A DNA stretch of 64,000 nt from Acanthococcus lagerstroemiae. Lineage: Eukaryota > Arthropoda > Insecta > Hemiptera > Eriococcidae. This document shows, in pieces, positions 36,441 through 47,800 of this stretch (position 1 is its first letter; the number at the start of each line of letters is the position of its first letter). The stretch is taken from the NCBI GenBank assembly GCA_031841125.1, contig CM063112.1, positions 18,874,603 through 18,938,602 of the forward strand, in the 5' to 3' direction. A program made the position numbers and the translations under genes. The notes below the pieces were generated by a model. It searched no databases, was not told where the DNA came from, and saw only the letters and a list, made by a program, of their open reading frames with translations.

Positions 36441-36469
36441 ATCGTCGAATCATGATACCGGTTGCTTGG

Positions 36470-36930
36470 AGGGCTCCAAGGTCCCAAAATTTGGTTTTGA
36501 TATTTGTTTCGCTGTAAACTATTGTGGTACTTGTGAGGAGGCGAGGTTCAAAATGGAAAATACGATATGGAGTTTCGTGGGTTTGAAGGGTCGCTGAACT
36601 CATCTTTGATGACAATTTGACCCTCATCTCAAAAGTGTGGCTTCCGGGGGAAGGTGAACCTACGAGTAATGTAATATGGATGCCGTTTCATAAATTTAAA
36701 GAGTTGCTGAATTCGTTTCTGATAATGATCCGGCTCCCAGTTCAAAATTGTGGCATCTGGTGAGACGGGGGCTTCAAAATAGACATAATGCTGTATGGAT
36801 GTTGTTTCGTAGATTTCAAGGCTTGTTAAGCCTATTTTAGATAATCATTTGACCCTCAAAATTTTGGCATTCTCGGAAGCGGATGGAAGTTGAAGAATTA
36901 ACAACTATAATACGAACGGTGAATTCATTT
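36470..36930. repeat. Tandem repeat with a period of about 119 bp
   Basis: GTTTGAAGGGTCGCTGAACT near 36580, TAAAGAGTTGCTGAATTCG near 36701 and TTCAAGGCTTGTTAAGCC near 36817 begin successive units. Each unit contains a GATAAT-TTGACCCTC-type segment, AAAATT(G/T)TGGC and TATGGATG-TGTTTCGT. An older unit is faintly visible upstream (36250-36480). Confidence 0.55.
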
Positions 36931-38640
36931 TTAACACTGATAGGCTTCAAATGAAAATCATTAATATACAGTGGAGACCGAAGTATAATGTTAAAAATTG
37001 ATAATTTTATTGGGATATCTTATCAGTTTTATCGCAATAGAAAATGATAATTATTTTCGCATCTAAATTTTTTCATACAAAACGTCAGGAAGCCAATGGC
37101 GAATGGAATATAAATCTATAAAAATGTACTGAATTTCCTCCTCCGTGGCCTTGTAGTAAGTTTTAGGACAGCTTCAATGAGCAAACTCGACTGAATTTGA
37201 AAAAAAGAGATGAAGAAATAAATCTAAATTGAGGGTTTTGGTCTTCGTGTCGTAAACTGTAAGTTTAAACCTCGAAATCTAAATCTCACTTACAGTTTTT
37301 TCAGTCTTTCAAATTTTGAATAGAAAAATTTCTCCTTACGTAAGTATATTTTCGAAAACTTGGAAGAACGAAGGTTTACCAAATCTTGGCGAAAAACTGA
37401 AATTTTTCTTTTCATCTCGGAATAAGTTGAAAAATAATTTAAGACTAGTAAAATTGACTCGACCTTCAGAATTTAGAAAGTAACGTAGGCTATAACAAAG
37501 TTTGGAATTTCGGTCGCGAATTTCGAATGTTAGATACTGTGTCATATTCTTATTCAGTTTTGGGGAACTTCTAATTCCAAATTTCACAATGGAAAAATAT
37601 GGAAAAATATGTTTTACTTACAGTCGTTTCAGTTTTGTACTGTGTATGTTTTGTTCATCATTTGCGGATTGAATTGAAATTGATATTTCTACTTCAGGTG
37701 GCATCTTCATACAAGCCATATTGAAACGCTTGGTGTGAATCGAAATTCACAAAGGATAAAAAAAGACAATAATAATCTTTTGATGAAAAAAATCGATCAA
37801 GGGTTAGTTCAATCACAAAAAATCAGGATAATCGAAATTTCAAGAACGACGTTCGCGAAGATGACTATGTAAAAATTGTGATATCGGTACTTGTTTCATT
37901 AAATTTAAATTTTGTCGGCTCAGTCTGGGGCCAGACCGGAATCTTCGAAATTAGCACAACGAAAAGCTACATTAATAAAGTGTTTTAAATTTTATTGGTC
38001 GAATCGATTTTGCTCATGACAATTTTTCTGTTGATTTAGTGGCTAGCAGACAGAGAAAGAAGGCTCAGATTTCCTTAAAGAATTTTTATTAGGTACGTAC
38101 TTTGTTTGATACTTCAAGTCAAGTCAAATTCGTAGAGTAAAATTTCTGTTTTAATAGCCAAATCAGAGGTGGATGAAAAGTTTTAGACACCCAAGGAATC
38201 TCTTGTTCAATATTTTTTTGTCCAACTGGTTCTCATATCCTCGAAATATCTACGTTGATAAACTTTTTTGGTCCACCATTACCGGAGGTGAGGGGGGGGG
38301 GTTGGTGGAGGAGAATTGGCTCCCCATTAAAAAGTATTTTTTAAATTTTATTTGTACATGAGTCCCCGCCCCCGACAGGTGCCCGAGGGTCCCATTGCCA
38401 GGGAGGGACAGTAGTTACAATATGTACCTAATTATTATCCTGAAAAATAAAAACAAAAAATACTTTTCGAAGGAAAGGTAGGGTACAAAAAAGAAGGAAA
38501 AGAAGACAGAAAGAGGGACAGGGAGAAAGGCACCAGAGCAAGGGCAGGGCGGGGAGAGAGGAGCGCGCAAGTCCACAGGCCGCAACTAAGAATTGTGAAT
38601 TGAGAACTGGGGGTTGAAGGAGGCCAAGGAGCAGGTCCAT
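36931..38640. other. Noncoding, AT-rich, then a G-rich patch
   Basis: No gene is recognised. A run of about ten G lies near 38291, and the CCCCGCCCCCGAC stretch near 38363 may be the end of another DNA element. AAG/GGG-rich sequence at 38465-38570 is low complexity. Confidence 0.35.
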
Positions 38641-38649
38641 TTCGTCAGC

Positions 38650-38932
38650 CCCCAATTTGGATTTAAGGGTTGAAACTATGTAAACGAATTGTGCTTCAAT
38701 TGTACCGAATTGTGCTGACATTATTTCGAATTGTGCTGCCATCCAAATGGGAGAATCATCATGGGGGGTGGGGGAATGCCTGCCCCCAAGTTGCGATTAG
38801 AGGGCTGAAACTGTGTAAACGAATTGTGCTTGAATTGTGCCGCAATTTGCTGACATTATTTCGAATTGTGCTGCCCCCTAACTGGCAGAACCACCATGGG
38901 GGCTGGAGAAATGCCCACCCCAAGTTGCGATC
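38650..38932. repeat. Two-copy tandem repeat of about 142 bp adjoining the LINE fragment
   Basis: Both units contain GTGTAAACGAATTGTGCTT (one mismatch in the first), GCTGACATTATTTCGAATTG and CACCATGGGGG(C/G)TGG-type words in order (38650-38790 and 38791-38932). On the minus strand they translate as AAQFEIMSAQFGTIEAQF-type repeats. They directly follow the 3' end of the LINE piece on that strand. Confidence 0.65.
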
Positions 38933-38934
38933 TG

Positions 38935-39720
38935 TAAGCTTGTACAGTTCATCCCAATTTTTCAATTTAAATAGATTATAAATATCAACAAAATTAGCTT
39001 TTTTGAAATCAAACCTCCGAGGGTTCGTAGTTGCAGTTGTATTATTTTTTAAGGGATGTGTCACAAAACCAAACTCGACGAGTAGAGGTGGGTTGTAACT
39101 GTCACAGGTATTGGTCAAGGAGTCCTCCTGAGAAACTACAATGTGGGAGAAGTTGGCAAGTACCAAGTCCAGTGTTCTGTTTCAGGAATTTGAGATAGTG
39201 TTACGTGACTTAGGGTGGTTGATATCCAAAACTGAGTACATGTCTTTGTATACTCCATGATGTTTATCAGACTTACTAAAATTATTGTGGAATAATGGCA
39301 GAGGTTGAAATCCTCAAGTAAAAGTATGTCATCGTTTATTAATCCATATGACGTAATTTTTTCGAAAATTAGTGAATACTCCCACCCACCCGATTCCGGA
39401 GGGACAGAAAATTAACCTATGTATACAGCGAAACGCGGTTTGGAGTACGTGTTCTAATCCAAATTTGTTCGCAGGAAATGTCCTCAACTTCCAATGCAGT
39501 CACTCTTTCAACCCAAAGATGCTTTTTGATAGCTAACATAACCCCACCCCCACGTTTACTATCCCCGATAGTCTGGACCCTGTCTTTGCGAACTATGTTG
39601 TATTCGCTATCAAGAAGCTAAGAAAACTGTAGCTTTTCAAAATTCTATATCCCTTTTGGTCCTAATATGCTGATCCAATAATGCGTTAAGACAATAAAAT
39701 CATCTGCTCTGCTTATGAAA
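38935..39720 (-). pseudogene. Non-LTR retrotransposon endonuclease fragment
   Basis: On the minus strand the translation gives KRGGGVMLAIKKHLWVE near 39560-39510, an EDFNL phrase near 39310 (normally GDFN), NRTLDLVLANFSHI near 39185-39145 and RRFDFKKANFVDIYNLF-x-NW near 39020-38950. These follow the order of an AP-type LINE endonuclease and the linker before RT, in the style of jockey or CR1-like elements. Frameshifts separate the pieces and no RT follows, because the tandem repeat at 38650-38932 lies there instead. Confidence 0.7.
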
Positions 39721-41480
39721 TTAATGAGTAAAAGTACCTTCTGAGTTTGAGGAGTACAAGTGCAGTGGAATGACGGATTACTGAAGAGATTGAGGAAGCC
39801 AAGAAGTGTATGCGTGCAACTTTGATACTAGTATTGCTACTGTGATACCAGGACCAAATGGGGTTACCTAATGGGCCAAACACTGAATATTACAACGGCG
39901 TGCACTCTGCATGTTGTATGCTTAATTTCCATGTGACCCACAGATATGCGAATTTCACGGCGATATAGTTTTTGCTGAAATTTGAGCCTAAATTAACCAC
40001 AGTATCATTCATGTCACTAAAATCCTTTTGCCCATCACTTGCCTCAATTGTGACGGCAACTGCAACTTTTTCAGAAGAAAAAAGTTTTCTCTGGTTTGAA
40101 AAAAAGACTTGTCCGGGTCGTTGATATACCTTATGTCGAGTACGCCAGCTTTCTTTTCTCTAGCATGTGGGTAAAATGATACTACTGCTCTCCACCTCAC
40201 ACCCCAATTGAGCTTTCATGCTATTGGTTATAAGTAGATCAGTTTAAAGGAAACGTTAAAGAGTTCTGGAACAAGTCTATGACTTAAGATTCTTATGTAA
40301 TAGAAAATTGAAGTCTCAGCTAAAGAATTACCTCCTATTCCTTTTGGGGGATCAAATTGTTTCGCGAACAAGAAAACAGTCAGCAGTACTATTTGCTCAA
40401 AACTTCGAGTATTCCTCTCTAATTTACTCACTCAGTTATTATCGTGAAGGCTTTAAAATTATCTTAATATTAGTGACAAAGGTACGGAGTACGAGTATAA
40501 TTTGTACACATTTTGAAAGGCCTTTCCCACAATCTCTTCCTAAATTCGCCCTGAATAATAAGTATTTGGAGTTTTTTGTCAGTGATGCAAGAAGTAATAA
40601 GTCAACGGATTGGTCGTCTAATGAGGAAAAATTTGAAACTTTGTGACTTGAAAAATGATTAGGGGTTATAACATCCCTTCAAATCCTGCATAGCGTTATT
40701 TTTCATACACCATACATTAGTATTTTAGAAGTCCTCCAAGAATGATAAGGCAGTTTTTTATTTAAAAATTATGGGTGAACGATACTGCCCTTGGTAGCCG
40801 ATATTGCTTCAATTTACTCTACATATTTCGAAATATAGGACAATTTTCTGTACCACGGTGGATTACCTACATGTGTGTACTCATTTTGTGTTAGTGCACA
40901 ACCACACAGGCACACATCAATCCACAATAATTCCATAAAAATGTTTACTGAGTGAATATAATATCTTGATATCGGCAACGAGATGATACAGGATTATCCC
41001 TTTGGATTTAAAAGCAATTTACATCTTTCTTAATCTACTCGAGTTGATACTGAAAACCTACTTATTTACATTTCTGATACTCATGCCTTGTTATTTCCAA
41101 TCAGCCTAATGTGTTTTAAGAAAAATGTAAATACTTGTTCCAGCTATAATTATTCATTTTGCATGTTCGTAATCTTATTTCAACTTGTTTATCATGACTT
41201 TTGAAAAAACATATCCGGATGAAGAATAAGGACAATTTACGAATTTCAGCATTAGCTCTCCACTTCCATGCAAATGAATCAATAGATTACTCATTCCCTC
41301 TTTCATCTATCATTTTGATAAGTCCCCAGACAAAGGAAAAGTGTCTCTTTCTCGATATTATTTATTACGCTCTTCTGACACTAAATAAGGACAAAGATCA
41401 AAAAAGTATCGAATCTGATAAGAAGTTTGGCGATTTCCGATGCATGAGTCATAATCGGCAATACCCTCACGAACAATACC
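39721..41480. other. AT-rich region upstream of the nuclear receptor gene
   Basis: No transposon or gene motif was supported. The plus-strand frames at 40308-40646 and 41201-41659 are open but lack recognisable domains; the second begins with TTG, and its first ATG is at 41219. The segment 41480-41750 is less AT-rich (AATGGCGGCCATCCGG near 41530) and may hold the promoter or 5' untranslated region of the next gene. Confidence 0.4.
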
Positions 41481-41654
41481 TTGTTTACACTTTTCCATCC
41501 GAAAGATACGCGCATCCAGCATCGCAAACAATGGCGGCCATCCGGTTGGCATTTGAAAAACATGTTGCGAACAGCCAATCAGGGTACGCGTATCCTGAAA
41601 GCGAAGTTGATGTTGAAAGAAACCCTCGAAGCTATCCTCAGTGCCGTTTTCCGA

Positions 41655-41745
41655 GTTGATCTGAGATCTTGCAAATTATACTCGCGCTTTTTCAAGTCGA
41701 TCTGATAGGCACTTTAGCAAATTATACTTGCGTTTAGCGGCATAA
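41655..41745 (+). promoter_or_regulatory. Tandem 48-bp duplication just upstream of the receptor start codon
   Basis: GCAAATTATACTCGCG near 41671 and GCAAATTATACTTGCG near 41718 are preceded by TTGATCTGAGA and TCGATCTGATA respectively, giving two diverged 48-bp units that end about 10 bp before the ATG at 41751. In this position they are likely 5' untranslated or promoter-proximal sequence. Any regulatory role is inference. Confidence 0.45.
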
Positions 41746-41750
41746 ATACG

Positions 41751-41820
41751 ATGGAAAGTGAAAATAATTTTGAGTTCCCAGAGTCTTCATCAACCTTCGA
41801 TTTCGAGGTGGCTACATGCG
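41751..41820 (+). CDS. Predicted first coding exon of the nuclear receptor
   Basis: ATG with A at -3 and G at +4 opens [20 protein letters not shown] and runs to a GTAAGT donor at 41821 in phase 1. The acceptor TTTTGCAACAG before 47754 has the matching phase, and the frame from there to the Gln-rich part is open. The first ATG in the second exon is at 47792; if exon 1 is wrong, translation could begin there, giving 228 residues. Confidence 0.5.
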
Positions 41821-44800
41821 GTAAGTGATCGCCGATCTATTGTAATGATTTCATTCACATTTGATTTTAAATATTATGAGTCAGTTTTCGCAAAATTATT
41901 CAGAAACTAAACGATGTGTCGAATAATTTATGATACTGGTGTTCCATCATTACGTTCTAATGGTGCCAGGGTTTTAAATAAACTTATTGAGTTTCTTAAC
42001 GTGAAATTTGAAGAATATTCTCGGATTTTTGAACCTGAGGAGAACGAGTATATCTATTTGTGACTTAGTCTCAGTATCTTCTACTGTTACTGGGCATTCA
42101 TATCTGTAGGACAGCGTGTCACCTTCCCCTATATGTAGTTTGAAAATTCTGATATTGGCAAATACTAATTGTCATTTGCTAAAATTGGGGGATTGAAAAC
42201 TTTTTCTACGAGCGGGAGGAAATTTCAACTGAAGTTTTTTATATTTTAGTTGGCACTATTATAGGCTACAAGAACTTTCTAAATTTGAATCGGTGGAACT
42301 CGCTGATTTTTAATATATATGTAGGTACCTGTATTCAGCGTACATACTATTCGCACCAGCGCATATATGCTGATTTTAGTCAGTGATCATGTGATTAGTA
42401 TAGCTGGAAATCCAGTGAATTCCCATCAATTTTTCTAATGTGAAACTGAAGAATAATATTATCAGAATTTTGGGGTAAATGCGAAATTCAATTCTCTCCT
42501 CGATCGGAGATGAACGATAATATTTATTCGTAATTCGATCTCAGCAAGTTACCAGACATTTGTGGCAGCAGCAGCGTGTATCACCTTTCCCTATAATGTA
42601 GTTTGGAAACTCGGCCTTTGGCAAATACTAATCTTAATTTGGCAAAATTGAGCCCGGATGTGCACGAAGGGCGTATATCAGACATACGCCCATTTTAAGA
42701 TTATTGTATTTTCTGGTAGTTCATCCCTATCTAGTATCTGTGACAAAAATCTTGAATCGATCGGATCAACCGTTCCGCAGTATTTCGTTTTTCTGTGAAA
42801 TGTGTTATATATGCCCTTTTGATGATTATTAAGATTTAAAATGCGTTTTTCTCAAAACACACTTTTCTATTATACGCCCAGTTTAAGATTATTGTATTTT
42901 CCGATAGTTCCACCTATCTATAGTATCTGTGACAAAAATCTTGAATCGATCGGATCAACCGTTCTGCAGTATTTCGTTTTTCTGTGAAATGTGTTATACG
43001 CTCTTTTGATCATATTATCGTCTAAAATCGAAAACTACGAATAAAATTATCAGTTTCTCATATTTGTAATCAGAAGCGTAGCACAGGGATGAGCACTGGG
43101 GGAGGGGGATGTTAGTAAAATTTCCAACTTGAGTGGGGGCCGAGGGGCGTAACCCGTGAAAAAATTTGTACCCCCACCCCACTTCAGAAGCAATATGAGT
43201 ATCATTTTACAGGGATTTTGAATAAAGTTTATTTCTGAATTTGTAATAACAAATTTTATTTTCTATTCCAGTCAATTTTAAAGATACAGACCTGCATTAG
43301 GTATGATTTAAAAGAAGAACCATTTTTCTATGCAACCCTACTGTTGACAAAGATGGTGTGAACGAATTGAAGCAGTATTACGCGGGAAAAAAACCAATAA
43401 TTTTCAAAAGGGCGTATAACACAATTTTTTGGCGATCTCTGTTGCAAAATCTAGGAACTATGAGCTTGAAAACACATAGAAAACAAAATCTAGACACTTG
43501 CAGCAATAATTTAAGACCCACCCGAGATCTGTATCTCTAGTTTAAGTAGTGTTGTGAGCAAAGTAAGATTTAAAAGGGGAATATATAATAGCACAGGGAA
43601 GTAAAAAATTTGCCCAGGAAAAAAGTACACAGGAAAATAAGTAGAAATCCCACACATTTAAAATGAAACGAGATTTTTTTCACAGGAGAATAGTGAAACA
43701 TTTATTTATTCATTTAATTTTCTTTTTGTATTCAAAGACGTGACACATTTCAAAACATTATTAGCGAGTACCATCGCTGAGTAGATGTTTCTCCTCATGT
43801 TCAGGAGTGAGAAAAACGAAATGATGGAAGTGTCATGTGAATATTCGTTCTTTGGTGCAGTTGACGAACGTATAAGTTGGCTACATGAAAATGCACGCGA
43901 ATACGTAATTTCCTATTCAGGAAGGTATATAATTGATTGATTATAAGACATGTACGTTAGAGCTTGTTCACGGTACAACTTCTCATGCATAGACAAGAAA
44001 CAAAATGATTGAAGGTAGATGTGCTCGTACATATTAGTAACTGATTACATGTAGGTTAGTTGTTGCTAGCTGTGTTGAACAATCCATTTGCATAGTACCT
44101 GCATCTTGGTGTCACTACAATGTCGTCCAGGTAAAGTTAAACGCGCTCTTCTCACACAGTGACGAGACCTCGTATATTCATAAGCATTACGAATGCTTAA
44201 AAAATAATTTAATTTAGATAATTTTTCATTTGTCATAAATAGAGCTCGCGTTTTTATGATTCGTTATGTTTTCCTACATTGGAGAAAATCGTGCATATCG
44301 TCTAGACCTTTGCAAATCATAAAACATTCTGAGTAAAATGAGACCAATTTGATAGTTCATATTTTGCATATTTTGGGTATAAATGCATGTTTTTGCAAAT
44401 TTTAGACGTTTTAAGCGCATATTCGTTATATTTTGACCTTTTTTTTTCATTTTTCGGTCATATTTTGGCAATTTTGGCCAACATTTTTTTCCACTTTTTT
44501 TTCCCCCCACTGAAAACGGCAAACTTGAAAAAACCAAAAAATTCTGAAATTTTTTTCTCCCTACTGATACATCGAAAGTACTACAATTTAAATCTGAAAA
44601 TCAATACGTAAGTGACTGATTCCAGAACGCCTCCTGTTTTAAAAAATTACCTTCAAATTAAAAAATCCTTTCAAAAAGTACCCATAATATCGATGTTGCA
44701 TAAAAGTGCATTTTTGCTAGATAAGTGCATATTTTGTCATATTTTGACGAAAATAAATGCATATTTTATGCGCATATAACAATTTTTTAAGCGCATGAAA

Positions 44801-47800
44801 ATCCGAGCTCTACATCAGAAACATTAAATTCCTGACAATTCACGGGTGTTTTAAATATTGTTCGTGATTTTCATACTGAATGTCGTCATTTTTTTTCGGG
44901 ATTATTTGTCTCTCTACAGTTCATTCGTCACTTTTCCTGTTCATGTTTTTTTTACCGGGAAATGTTTTTTTCCCCTGCTGTATATACATTTTGCCTGTGG
45001 AAAGAGTTTATTGTTCCTGTGAATATAATTTTTCATTCCTGTGGCGAAAAATGCATGCCGATTTAAAATGCGTTCTTCTCAAAACACACTTTTCTATTAT
45101 ACGCTCATCTTGAACACACCGGCTCAATTGAGAGATTCAACACTTTTTCTAAGAGTGAGAGGATATTCCAACTGCATGTTCTTATTTCAGTGGTCATTTT
45201 TTTGTCTACACGTATGTACAAGGGCGTAGACATGGAAGGGTCTGACCCCCTCCCCCTTCACACCAAGTCTGGCTACGCCACTGCGTACATACTTTCTGGA
45301 ATTCATTGATTTGTTAGCTATCTATATCCACTTGTAGGTATCTATCATGCGCTAATTTAAATCAGCATGCATATATTATGGAGGTACTGTTCGAATCAGC
45401 TTCATATATGCTGATTTGAATTAGTGATAATGTGATTGGTATATACATACATATAACTGGAAATCCAGTGTATTCCACTATCAAGTATTCTAATTGTGAA
45501 ACCTGAAGAATATTCTCAGATTTTTGGGCAAATGCGAAATTCATTTCCTTATTCGACCGGAGATGAACGAAAATATTTATACGTGATTCGATCTCAGCAT
45601 CTTCTGTTATCAGGCATTCATGGCAGAAACAGTGTGTGTCACCTTCCCCTATAATGTAGTTTGGAAACTCAGCTTTTGACAAATCTAATTATAATTTGGT
45701 ATAATTGAGATGAGGTTCAACACTTTTTCTAAGAGTGGGAGGATATTTAAACTGAATGATTTCATTTTAGTGGCCATTTTTGTTGTCTACACTTACGTAT
45801 ATCTACTTTCTAAATTTGAATCGGCCGAATTCACTGATTTGTTTGCTATCCAAACGCACCTATAGGTAGCTATCATGCGCTAATTCAAATCAGCATATTA
45901 TGTAGGTACTGTTCAAGTCAAGGTATTATGTTGATCTAAATCAGTGACCAAGTAATCGGTATATACTTAAAGCTGAAGAACCAGTGAATTCTGCTATCAT
46001 TTTTTCTAACTTGAAACTTAAAAGTATTCACGGATTTTTGGACAAATGCGAAATTCAATTTTCTCTTCGACCTGAGATGAAGGAGAATATCTATTCGTAA
46101 TTCGGTCTCAGTCTCTGTTGTTATCGGGCATTCCTGGCAGTAGCGTAGTGTATAACCTTCCCCTATAGTGTTGTTTGAAAAATCGGCTTTTGGCAAATAG
46201 TAGTTGTTATTTGGCAGAATTGGGAGATTGAACTCTTTTTCTAAAAGCAGGAGGGTATTGTAACTGAAATTTCTTTTATTTTCGTCGGCATTTTTGTTGT
46301 CTACACGTACTTTCTAAATTTTGGAATCGGCGGAATTCACTGATTTTGTAGCTATACGCACCTGTAGGTATCTATCATGAGATCACTGATTCAATTATAT
46401 TAGTCCTTGAAAGAAATCTTCAAACAACCTTTTAAAACTCATCTGACACAAATTTTAATGAATCCTAACTATCAAACAGTTTTGCTCAAAATCGTCTAGA
46501 ATGGAAGAGACTGAAGGACATTTTTACTCATCTTGAGCCGCGGAATCATTTCAAGTACTTACTATTCCAGTATAGGTTATGTTATAGTTCTGAAATAATT
46601 GACTTGTAAACCTTAATTTAGGCAATTGAACTGAACTGAGAATAAGCTTGCATGACTATCATACCACCAGATAAATTCTTAGATACACAGATAGACCTAC
46701 AGACTGTGTCACAGAGCGATAAAAAACAAGGCAAATAGCGCCTAGCAAAGGGTGAGCATAAGCGAAGTGAGTGTCGAGAGGAGTGGTTGCGATCCAAGCG
46801 CGAAATTATTTGCTCATCTTGAGCGGCGGATTCATTTCAAGTGCTATTCCAATAGATTGTATTATGTTATAGTTCAGGTATAATTTATTTGTGAACTTTA
46901 ATTAGGCAACTGAACTGAACTGAATCCCCGATCTATTATACTACCAGATAAACTGTTAGATACATAGATATACCAACACAGTGGCGGATCTAGGAATTTT
47001 CCAAGCGGGGTGTTTTGAAAATATATTTTCCACCTCCGCCCCCTAAAAAACCGAGATAGATGTCATTTTAAATAGTTTCTGAAGACAAGTGTTATAATGT
47101 CATTAAATCATTTCAAAATGAACATTGTAGACTGTAGTGCTGCAGATACTCAAAAACAGGAGAAAAACTCAAAACTCATGTGCTTCTGCAATGTATTTTT
47201 TTTTCTTCTTCGGCCGAGAGGGGGGTGTCCGAAACCCCAAAACCCCTTCCCCATAGATCCGCCACTGGACCTACAAACTTCCTCACAGAGTGATACAAAG
47301 TGAGGCAAACAGCGCCTAGCAGACGGTGAACTTGTGCGAAGTGAGTATCAAGATGAGTGGTTGCGATTCAGAAGCGAAATTATTTAATTAGAAAGACAGA
47401 TAGCAGAATACAAGATACTTGCAACGCTATACGATTTTTCGAAAATATTGTTGTCAGGTCCTCTTGGACTATCACTGGTCCACGAACCATAGGTTACGAA
47501 AGTCACTGTACCCATCGATATTGACATTTGTGGTCGAATTTGATGTAGAATTCAATACGAAGGTCGAGCTAATAATGTGTATATTCTTCTTGAACAGAAT
47601 TCTACATCAAAGTCGGTGCAAAAGTTGCTGTAAGAGTCGATGTCGACATGAAATCTCGAATTCCTGAACATAACAAATCTTTATTCCCTGTATTAGACAG
47701 TATCTGATGTAATTATTGTTTCAACTAATCGAATGAATTCGATTTTGCAACAGAGACACTCAGCAATTTGCCCATCTCCAGTCTATTTCAAATGGCACCG

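Larger units (their letters stand above)
41960..46385. repeat. Tandem array of about 515-bp units in receptor intron 1, interrupted
   Basis: Unit starts are recognised by a TTGA(A/G)-CTTTTTCTA-AGCGGGAGG-type phrase near 42187, 45126, 45703 and 46217, with a partial unit before the first. Each contains TTCCCCTATA-TGTAGTTTG, GGCAAATACTAAT and CAAATGCGAAATTCA. On the minus strand all four preserve part of one reading frame ([13 protein letters not shown] in the third unit, [13 protein letters not shown] in the fourth, [13 protein letters not shown] with a later stop in the second, and a worn version in the first). The peptide is not recognised. Confidence 0.7.

Noticed and set aside
38428..39166. 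Plus-strand 103-codon frame at 38670-38981
   Set aside because: It reads the reverse of the tandem repeat and LINE fragment and has no domain.
41201..41659. 152-codon frame upstream of the receptor as a separate gene
   Set aside because: It starts with TTG, has no known motif and shows no splice link to exon 1; perhaps untranslated sequence.
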